Below, one piece after another: positions 7,138 to 12,971 of a stretch of 12,971 nucleotides of DNA. A program made the translations under genes and the position numbers. The notes under the pieces were generated by a model. The model worked only from the letters and a program-made list of their open reading frames with translations, did no database searches and had not been told where the DNA came from. Location of the stretch: the NCBI GenBank assembly GCA_038237055.1, contig JBBRZD010000062.1, positions 1-12,971 of the forward strand, given 5' to 3'. The stretch comes from Dokdonella_A sp038237055. GTDB lineage: Bacteria; Pseudomonadota; Gammaproteobacteria; Xanthomonadales; Rhodanobacteraceae. The first letter of the stretch is position 1. The number at the start of each line of letters is the position of its first letter.

Positions 7138-9462
7138 TCACGGCCCATCGAAGCCATTCTTGAAGATGACATCGTTGTTGAGTGTGAGCGTGACATCGTC
7201 GAACCAGCCCACCTTGCTGGTGCCGTCTGGCGCGAGCACCGCGCCGTTGATGCCGCCGCTGCCAGGGCCTTCATCGACCAGCAGGTAGACCGCAACCGAG
7301 GTATTGCGCGTCCATTGGGCGGGCGTGACGATGATATGCGAGGGGGTTGACGGTCGATTCCAGGTGCTCGTTGTCGCAAGGACCTTGCCGCCCGTCAGAT
7401 CTGGCGTGCCCGTGCATGTTTCGCTGCCATTGATGCGCAATTCCCAGCCAAGGGAGACATTGTCGCCGGGATTCAATGGCGCAGTACCCGTCGATTTGCC
7501 CGAGCCGTTGAGTTGGTAGTCACCGGGGCCGGGCAAATGAATGCACTGCACGCGGGCTGTAATACTGGTGGCGGTTGTCGCGAGGTTGACATGCAGCGAG
7601 CCACCGACGGATCCGGGAGCGTTCTGGGTCGCATCCCAGCTCGAAGCGTTTGCGGTGACGATCTGCCAGATATAGGCATTGGCGGCGAAGTTGCCGTTCT
7701 CGACGAGTGGCTGCACGGCTTGGCGTTCATAGGCGCCCAGATCGCCCGCTCCATAGCGATTGGCGACCAGGTCAAGGTCGATTCCGCGCATCTGGTCCCA
7801 CAGGTCGTGGGTTCCCGCGCCGCCGACGGCAAAATCGACTGCTGGCGATCCGGCTGTCGGACGATAGTCGCCGTGCGACGCATCGATGAAGCGCGGACTG
7901 GCGTTCACGATGCGCGCATTGCCCGGGCCGAACAGCGAAGCCGATTCGCTTGCGAGGAGATCGGTCACCACGGGCGCGCTGCCATCGTTATGCAGCGTCG
8001 TTACGCCCGGCTGCCACACGATGGAATTGCTCATGTTGAAGGCCCCGCCGGTGTTGACTCCCAGCACATCCGGCCCATTGACCGTGTTGCCCGCAATGGT
8101 CGAGAAATGGATTTGCTGAGTGTGGGCTTCGACAAGGCGCAAGCTCGAGACATTGTCCGCGATCAGGGTGTCGTCGGCGATGAAATCGTTCACGCGTATC
8201 AATTCACTTCCCTCATTGCCGACGATCGCGATTCTTCTCACATCCATGGTGTTGTTGCTTTCTCCATAGATGACCTGTCCATTCGTGCTGAGGTTGTCGC
8301 GTATCTGCCCGCACGGCATGCCGACCGTGCAATCGACCCAACCGTTCGGGCGCGGAGGTGCTGGAGAAAAATATTCGTTGAAGTAAATGTCCGCACTATC
8401 CCTCAGGCGAAATGCGCCGCCGACGGGCGCATCGTTGTTCTCAATTGACGCGTTCCAGATATACGCATTCGCGTGACCACCCGGGAAAAGGTACAGGCCG
8501 CCACCCTGCACCGAGGCGCTATTGCCATCGATGGTGGTGAGATGCGCTGCATCCGTTGAAAACATGCGCAATTCCGCGGGCTGGATGCAGCCATTGGCGG
8601 CTTCGATGGCGATGCCACCCCCGTAAAGCGCGTCATTGCCGGAAACCACGCCCTGAAATCCGTTGAGACCGGTACTGCCGAGATAGACAATCGACTTCTG
8701 CGAACATGCGCGGATGTGAATGCCGCCACCAAAACCGCCCACACTGGCGACGCCATTCGCGCTATTGGAGGCGATCAGGATGCTGTCTCCACGGATCACC
8801 GTCTCGATGTTGTTCGAGTAGATGCCGCCGCCGTTGTAGAACGCCGTGTTGTTGAGAATGTTGGTGTTGGGGCCGATGTCCAATTCGGATGCGTCGCCAG
8901 TGCCGCCAACGTTGAGGCCGCCGCCGTACGCGCCGACGTTGTTGCTTATCGAACTGTCGGCGATATCCAGCAGACCATTGCCGGTGTAGTAGATGCCGCC
9001 ACCGGCAATTCCGTTATTGGCGACGTCGCCGCCGGTGATCGTCAGTTTGCGCAGATGCACGAGCGATCCGGCGTTGCCGTTGATCGTCAGCACAGAGGCA
9101 TGCGCGCCGCCTGCGCCGTCCAGGATCGTATACGTTGAATCTTCGGTACTGGTCGTGCAATCGGAATAGCCACCGGTGATGGTGATTTCCTGAGCGGTTG
9201 TGAATGCGATCGCCTGCTGGGCGTAGGTTCCATCGCGAGTGATGCGGATGGTATCGGGCCCTGCATGGTTTTCTGCCGCGGTCAATGCGGCCGCGACGGT
9301 GCTATGCGTGCACGTTTGCGAATTTCCGACCGTGTAGGTAATGGCCAACGCGGGCGCAGAGCCTGCGATAAGGGCGAGCGCAAGAAGGCCCTTGAGCCCT
9401 CGGGGAACGTGCCGCGTTACCGCCTCAACACCGAGGCTTCCATGACGAATTGTGGGGTACAT
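7138..9462 (-). CDS. Exported right-handed beta-helix protein with C-terminal IFKNGFD motif
   Basis: The 774-residue product starts with a signal peptide: a basic n-region, core GLLALALIAG, and probable cleavage after APALA at residue 40. Residues about 80-560 form a repetitive, Gly- and Asn-rich beta-helix of the polymorphic outer-membrane-protein type. It has six GGG[IL] turns (GGGIYY, GGGLNV, GGGIYS, GGGIHI, GGGIAI, GGGLYL) and many NN and IxNN steps. The segment SPAVDFA...GDLGAYER is the usual closing element of such helices. A final beta-rich domain of about 180 residues looks like a carbohydrate-binding jelly roll (NGNFAANAYIW, SLHVNLAT, VGWFDDVTLTL). The protein ends DVIFKNGFDGP (764-774). 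It probably acts at the cell surface or is secreted, perhaps binding polysaccharide; the ligand is unknown. ATG 9462 is supported by GGAGAG 6 bases upstream. The sigma and kinase genes follow on the same strand. A decayed paralogue lies at 2945-3578. Confidence 0.9.
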   Translation of the reverse strand: MYPTIRHGSLGVEAVTRHVPRGLKGLLALALIAGSAPALAITYTVGNSQTCTHSTVAAALTAAENHAGPDTIRITRDGTYAQQAIAFTTAQEITITGGYSDCTTSTEDSTYTILDGAGGAHASVLTINGNAGSLVHLRKLTITGGDVANNGIAGGGIYYTGNGLLDIADSSISNNVGAYGGGLNVGGTGDASELDIGPNTNILNNTAFYNGGGIYSNNIETVIRGDSILIASNSANGVASVGGFGGGIHIRACSQKSIVYLGSTGLNGFQGVVSGNDALYGGGIAIEAANGCIQPAELRMFSTDAAHLTTIDGNSASVQGGGLYLFPGGHANAYIWNASIENNDAPVGGAFRLRDSADIYFNEYFSPAPPRPNGWVDCTVGMPCGQIRDNLSTNGQVIYGESNNTMDVRRIAIVGNEGSELIRVNDFIADDTLIADNVSSLRLVEAHTQQIHFSTIAGNTVNGPDVLGVNTGGAFNMSNSIVWQPGVTTLHNDGSAPVVTDLLASESASLFGPGNARIVNASPRFIDASHGDYRPTAGSPAVDFAVGGAGTHDLWDQMRGIDLDLVANRYGAGDLGAYERQAVQPLVENGNFAANAYIWQIVTANASSWDATQNAPGSVGGSLHVNLATTATSITARVQCIHLPGPGDYQLNGSGKSTGTAPLNPGDNVSLGWELRINGSETCTGTPDLTGGKVLATTSTWNRPSTPSHIIVTPAQWTRNTSVAVYLLVDEGPGSGGINGAVLAPDGTSKVGWFDDVTLTLNNDVIFKNGFDGP

Positions 9463-9925
9463 GCTCTGCTCTCCGCTCGCGACGTATGCCGCAGTCGGTT
9501 ATCAAGGACACCGTTCGGCGAGCGTTTTGGACATGCGTGCGGAAAACCGTTTGCGAAAACTTGCCGGCTGCACCCAGGAATCAGTAATTCTCGCCGAGGT
9601 CCGGACTTGTTCAGCGTTGCCCTAACACGGCGCGTGACGACAGCTTGGGCTGGGCTGGTGCCGCGCGCCGCTGTCTTCAACCGGCCTTCGTTCCGACGAA
9701 TGCGCCGATCGGCAGGGCGGGAACCAGTTGGTTTTTCTTGCGGTTTCCACAATAGTCTTATGTGGCAACGGCACCTATTCTCATGACGACTGCTTACATT
9801 CGGAAGTCGTCGTTGTTAAAGTCCGAAACGGACGAGCCAACGTGTCGCGGTCGCGCGTCTGCAATGGCGGCAGCGGTGATTCATGTGAATTGTGAAACAC
9901 GCTATGGGCGGGGCCCACGATAGAA
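9463..9925. other. Divergent intergenic region between the beta-helix gene and the EAL pseudogene
   Basis: About 460 bases without a supported gene; open frames on both strands are shadows without motifs. It must hold the promoter of the minus-strand beta-helix gene, whose Shine-Dalgarno sequence GGAGAG lies just right of 9462, and the former promoter of the plus-strand EAL gene. The part from about 9730 to 9830 is richer in A and T than its surroundings, which suits a promoter, but I cannot place -35 and -10 boxes with confidence. Two short inverted repeats are present: GACGACT/AGTCGTC (9785-9791 with 9805-9811) and GTCCG-AAA-CGGAC (9821-9833). Confidence 0.4.
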
Positions 9926-11164
9926 TTGCTGTGGCAACGCAGTATCTCGCTCGCGTTGGTACGCGCGGCGTTGTTCTGGGTCGACATTCCTTGCCAGACA
10001 AGTTCTTCAGGCACCGGCGAAGCCGCCTCGCTGGCTCATTTGCACGGCGGCTTTCTGTTCGCGGTGGCGATGCTGTATCGGGAGCGTCTGCCGCTGCTGC
10101 TGTGTACGATCGCGGTGTTTTTCGCATGGGCCTGCAATGATGCGATCCTGGGCGGCGTGCTGCTCTCCCACGCGCACGGCGCCGTATCGTATGTGCTGAC
10201 GTATGCGGGCTTGCGCTGGTCGTCGCGCGGGCTGGTGCTGATCGAGCGTGGCGATTGGAGATTCACGACATCCGACTTGCCGCGTTTCGTACTGGTCGGG
10301 ATGTTTCTGTTTCCGCTGCTGCTGGCAATGCTCAACGCGATTCCGAACGCGTGGTTGGAGTTGGACAACCGCGCATCAGCTGCCGGTCGATACCTGCGCT
10401 GATGGCAAGCCGCTTGCCGCGCATCGACACTCGCTGCAACTGTCGACGACAGTACTGGTTCGTGTACGGGCCGACGACGTCGCGCTGTATTTTCAGCCGT
10501 TTGCGCGATGACCACGGACGTCTGATGTTGCCGAGTGAATTCCTGCACCAATTGCAAGGAGATCGCCGCATGGCCGAACTCGATCTGGCGGTGTTGCGCC
10601 ACCTCGACAAGTGGCTGCGTCAGCATCGCGAACGCTTGCCGGCGCTGGCCCGGATCAGCATCAATATCGACGGTCAGTCGCTCGCCTCGCGAGCGTTCGC
10701 GCATGAATTTCTAAGTCTGCTCGACCAGTTCGCGCTGCCACCGCAAACACTCTGCTTCGAAGTGACGGAGACGGCAGCAATCACTCACGCGCAGAAATCG
10801 ACCGCGTTGGTTTCCGCTGTGCGCGAACGCGGCTGCCATGTCGCGATCGATGATTTCGGCGTCGGCTATCAGTCGTTCGAACGCTTGACGCAGATACCGG
10901 TCGACGTGATCAAGATCGATGGCAGCTTCGCGCGTGACATGTTTCCTTCGCCGCGCTATACCGAACTGGTGCGTGCGACAGTCGCGATTGCACTCGCATT
11001 CAACGCCGAGATGGGTGGAAGATGCGGCAACCATCGACGCGCTGCGGGCGCTGGGCGTGGATTGGGCACATGGTTTTCATATCGCCAAACGCGCTCCGAT
11101 CGACGACGTGCTGCTGGCACACGCCCCCGCTATGTCGGCGACGCAGACGCGCACATCCCGCTGA
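9926..11164 (+). pseudogene. Broken membrane-sensor EAL domain protein (cyclic-di-GMP phosphodiesterase-like)
   Basis: The remnant lies in three frames. Frame one (9926-10402, TTG or lost start) encodes several membrane helices (HGGFLFAVAMLYRERLPLLL, LPRFVLVGMFLFPLLLAML), resembling a MASE1-like sensor. The EAL domain starts with ALYFQP (to about 10499) and jumps frame at about 10500 into LRDDHGRLMLPSEFL, deleting the segment that carries the E-x-L-R signature. The second EAL frame keeps SINIDGQSL, FEVTET (10756-10773), IDDFGVGYQSFERL (from 10846) and VIKIDGSFA. At about 11011-11017 a further deletion shifts the frame: AFNAEM runs directly into VEDAATIDALRALGVDWAHG, losing the AEG of the usual AEGVE. 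The end, GFHIAKRAPIDDVLLAHAP, is normal. An intact ancestor would have hydrolysed cyclic-di-GMP at the membrane. Two metal-site motifs are lost, so no active enzyme is expected. A GGDEF domain is not seen. Confidence 0.87.
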
Positions 11165-11289
11165 GTGCGTGCGGGTCGGTGGGTGCAATTGGCGACGACG
11201 GTTTCAAAACCATTGACGAAAATAGTGTCCACAGCGCTCAACTCGAACACACAGATGGCGGCCGCAAGCCCGATCACACGCAGAAACAT
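11077..11289 (-). pseudogene. Truncated secreted-protein start: signal peptide followed by IFVNGFE
   Basis: From ATG 11289 the minus strand encodes MFLRVIGLAAAICVFELSA, a plausible signal peptide, then VDTIFVNGFETVVANCTHRP. The motif IFVNGFE matches the C-terminal tail motifs of the two beta-helix sequences in this window, but here it follows directly after the signal peptide. Beyond about 11165 the frame runs antisense through the end of the EAL pseudogene and turns into a shadow-like sequence ending at 11077. The gene therefore seems cut after about 40 codons. An in-frame ATG 13 codons upstream (11328) exists, and neither start has a clear Shine-Dalgarno sequence. A genuine small exported protein of 70 residues is possible but less likely. 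Confidence 0.45.
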
Positions 11290-11451
11290 TGTTAGCGGCG
11301 GATAGCGTCGTAGCCGCTGGTGCGCCAATAGCGTTCTGAGTCAGGCCGTCGTTGCAGCGCCGATATCGATGGCGCGCGTTATTCGCATGACCTTGATTTC
11401 GCGCTAGGCTTGAGCCGTCTTCACCCGGTGTTGCTGGCGCGGGTTGAACCT

Positions 11452-11459
11452 GGGGAGGG
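11452..11459 (+). promoter_or_regulatory. Strong ribosome binding site of the amine oxidase gene
   Basis: GGGGAGGG lies 7 bases before the ATG at 11467. It is the best Shine-Dalgarno match seen in the window and fixes the start, which in turn places the Tat motif at residues 43-44 rather than at the extreme N-terminus. Confidence 0.75.
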
Positions 11460-11466
11460 TAGACGC

Positions 11467-12971
11467 ATGGCTCGTACTCCGTTGATGGATTTGCTGCAGC
11501 GCGCGGCCGCCATTGCGCTGCATGCACGCAGATCCGGTGAATCCTTGGACGAGGCGATCCCGCGCGAGCGTGTGTTGCGCGTCGATCACGCGCGGCGACA
11601 TTTTCTGCTTCAGTCGGCGACGGCTTCCGCTGCGCTGATGATGGCTGCCTGCGTGCACGTGCCGCGCCCGCGCGATGGAAAGGACGAGGTCGTGATCGTC
11701 GGCGCCGGTATCGCCGGGCTGACCTGCGCATGGCGTCTGCGCCAAGCAGGCACCCGCGTGCGAGTCTACGAAGCGCTGGAACGCGTCGGCGGGCGCATTC
11801 TCAGCCTACGCAACCATTTCGCCAATGACCAGGTCTGCGAACTTGGCGGCGAACTCATCGACAGCGGCCACGTACGCATTCGCGCTCTGGCGAGCGAGCT
11901 CGGTCTCGCCATCGATGACCTTGCCGAAGACCCGACCGCAGCGTTTGGCGACATCTGGTTCTGCGACGGCAGGCGCTACAGCGAAGGTGAAGTCCTGACG
12001 GCGTTCGCGCCGCTCGCCGAGGCGATCCGCCGCGACGTGGCGACCTTGCCCGAGGCGGAGATTACCTATGCCGCGACCGGCGGCGCCGAAGCACTGGATC
12101 GCGAATCGCTATCGCAGTGGCTCGATCGCAACGGCGCATCGGGCTGGCTGAGGAAATTGATCGAGGTTGCGTACACGACCGAGATGGGCCTCGAGTGCGA
12201 GGAGCAATCGGCGCTGAATTTTCTGACCTTCATTGATCCCGGAATCGACAAATTCCGCGTATTCGGCGAGAGCGATGAGCGTTCGCATGTGCGCGGTGTC
12301 GACGACCAGATACCGCAGCGTCTCGCTGCGAAGCTCGCTGATGCGCTCAGTACAGGTACCGTGCTGGAAGCCGTGCGCCAGCACGGGGGCGGCGGCTACA
12401 CCTTGAGTTTCAAACGCGGTGCCGGTGCGTTCGAGGTGCGCGCAAATCGCGTCGTGCTGGCACTGCCATTCACGACGTTGCGCAACGTGAAACTCGATAT
12501 CGATCTGCCGCCGGCGAAACGCAGGGCGATTGCCGAGCTGCGCTATGGCACCAACGCGAAGCTGATGATCGGTTTCAACGAACGCCTCTGGCGCACTCAG
12601 CATGCAAGCGGCGGTAGCACCTACAGCGATTTGCCCCTGCAGACGACCTGGGAAACCAGTCGCATGCAGGCGGGCGCAGCGGGCATCCTGACCAATTTTG
12701 TCGGCGGCCGCCACGGTATCGAAATTGCTGCCGGTACGCCGAAGGATCAGGCAGACGCGGCCGCGCAGCAGCTCGAAGCCATCTTTCCCGGCATCGCGGC
12801 CGCACGCGCGGACTCGCGCGAGGCGCGCTTTCACTGGCCGACCCATGCATGGACACTTGGCAGCTACGCCTGCCTCACGCCGGGACAGTGGACCACGATT
12901 CGCGGTTCGATCGGCGAACGCGTCGGCAGCCTGCACTTTGCCGGCGAGCATTGCGCGTTCGACAACCAGGG
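11467..12971 (+). CDS. Flavin amine oxidase with Tat-type lipoprotein signal (3' end outside window)
   Basis: 501 residues are visible and the gene runs off the right edge. The FAD-binding Rossmann motif VVIVGAGIAGLTCAWRLRQAG (G79, G81, G84) ends near residue 96, followed by YEALERVGGRI, the usual second dinucleotide-binding element, and LGGELID. Near the end, LHFAGEHCAF matches the C-terminal FAD-contact motif of monoamine oxidases, so probably only about 30 residues are missing. The family oxidises primary or polyamines, or amino acids, releasing H2O2; the substrate here cannot be told. The N-terminus has an extra 40 residues before ARRHFLLQSATASAALMMAAC, a twin-arginine motif (43-44), hydrophobic stretch and lipobox-like MAAC (Cys62). 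This suggests folded export with FAD bound and lipid anchoring. The n-region is long for a Tat signal, and Met rather than Leu stands at -3 of the lipobox. No co-directional neighbour is visible. Confidence 0.9.
   Translation, partial: MARTPLMDLLQRAAAIALHARRSGESLDEAIPRERVLRVDHARRHFLLQSATASAALMMAACVHVPRPRDGKDEVVIVGAGIAGLTCAWRLRQAGTRVRVYEALERVGGRILSLRNHFANDQVCELGGELIDSGHVRIRALASELGLAIDDLAEDPTAAFGDIWFCDGRRYSEGEVLTAFAPLAEAIRRDVATLPEAEITYAATGGAEALDRESLSQWLDRNGASGWLRKLIEVAYTTEMGLECEEQSALNFLTFIDPGIDKFRVFGESDERSHVRGVDDQIPQRLAAKLADALSTGTVLEAVRQHGGGGYTLSFKRGAGAFEVRANRVVLALPFTTLRNVKLDIDLPPAKRRAIAELRYGTNAKLMIGFNERLWRTQHASGGSTYSDLPLQTTWETSRMQAGAAGILTNFVGGRHGIEIAAGTPKDQADAAAQQLEAIFPGIAAARADSREARFHWPTHAWTLGSYACLTPGQWTTIRGSIGERVGSLHFAGEHCAFDNQ

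Noticed and set aside
6999..7379. Upstream extension of the sigma factor to an ATG at 7379
   Set aside because: The added 127 residues are Arg/Ser-rich, overlap the beta-helix gene and do not resemble sigma region 2; GTG 6998 fits family length.
7513..8448. 311-residue open frame antisense to the beta-helix gene
   Set aside because: No family motif, no signal sequence and no supported start; explained by the GC bias of the real gene.
9821..9833. GTCCG-AAA-CGGAC hairpin as a minus-strand terminator
   Set aside because: The stem is only 5 bp, the following T-run has three bases, and no minus-strand gene ends there.
1..12971. CRISPR arrays, tRNA or rRNA genes, insertion sequences
   Set aside because: I found no regularly spaced repeats, cloverleaf-like sequence, rRNA signature, transposase motif or flanking terminal inverted repeats on either strand.

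Overview
The window is high-GC and gene-dense and reads like a chromosomal accessory region of a Gammaproteobacterium of the Xanthomonadales. Rhodanobacteraceae-type genera such as Dokdonella are my best guess. This rests on the pairing of an ECF sigma factor with a TPR-type Ser/Thr kinase, on exported beta-helix proteins ending in an IFxNGFD tail, and on codon usage. It is inference, not a taxonomic assignment.

Left part (1-3578): one intact plus-strand gene encodes a SEC-C zinc-motif protein with helical repeats (212-2065). About 560 bases without a convincing gene follow, holding a perfect 16-bp palindrome and a possible decayed reading frame. Two gene remnants then lie head to head: the C-terminal TPR end of a lost minus-strand protein (2629 to about 2946), and the C-terminal part of a lost plus-strand beta-helix protein (about 2945-3578). 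The second carries a nonsense codon, an internal deletion and a frameshift.

Centre (3587-9462, all minus strand, transcribed leftward): an exported beta-helix protein of 774 aa, then an ECF sigma factor (GTG start, 183 aa), then a membrane Ser/Thr protein kinase with TPRs (929 aa). The beta-helix gene ends 139 bases before the sigma start, and this gap holds a long imperfect hairpin. Sigma and kinase are 70 bases apart and probably form one signalling unit. The beta-helix gene is the intact paralogue of the remnant at 2945-3578. The pairing of beta-helix and kinase-type sequences thus appears twice in the window, once intact and once decayed.

Right part (9463-12971): a plus-strand pseudogene of a membrane-anchored EAL (cyclic-di-GMP phosphodiesterase-like) protein has lost both glutamate-bearing EAL motifs to deletions. 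It overlaps a short minus-strand remnant that starts with a signal peptide followed directly by an IFVNGFE motif. A Tat-signal, lipobox-bearing flavin amine oxidase runs off the right edge.

The most interesting point is the I-F-x-N-G-F-[DE] motif. It occurs in three separate exported or once-exported products, twice at the extreme C-terminus and once just after a signal peptide. It may mark an undescribed sorting or surface-anchoring tag. The other notable theme is heavy gene decay: at least three clear pseudogenes within about 8.5 kb.
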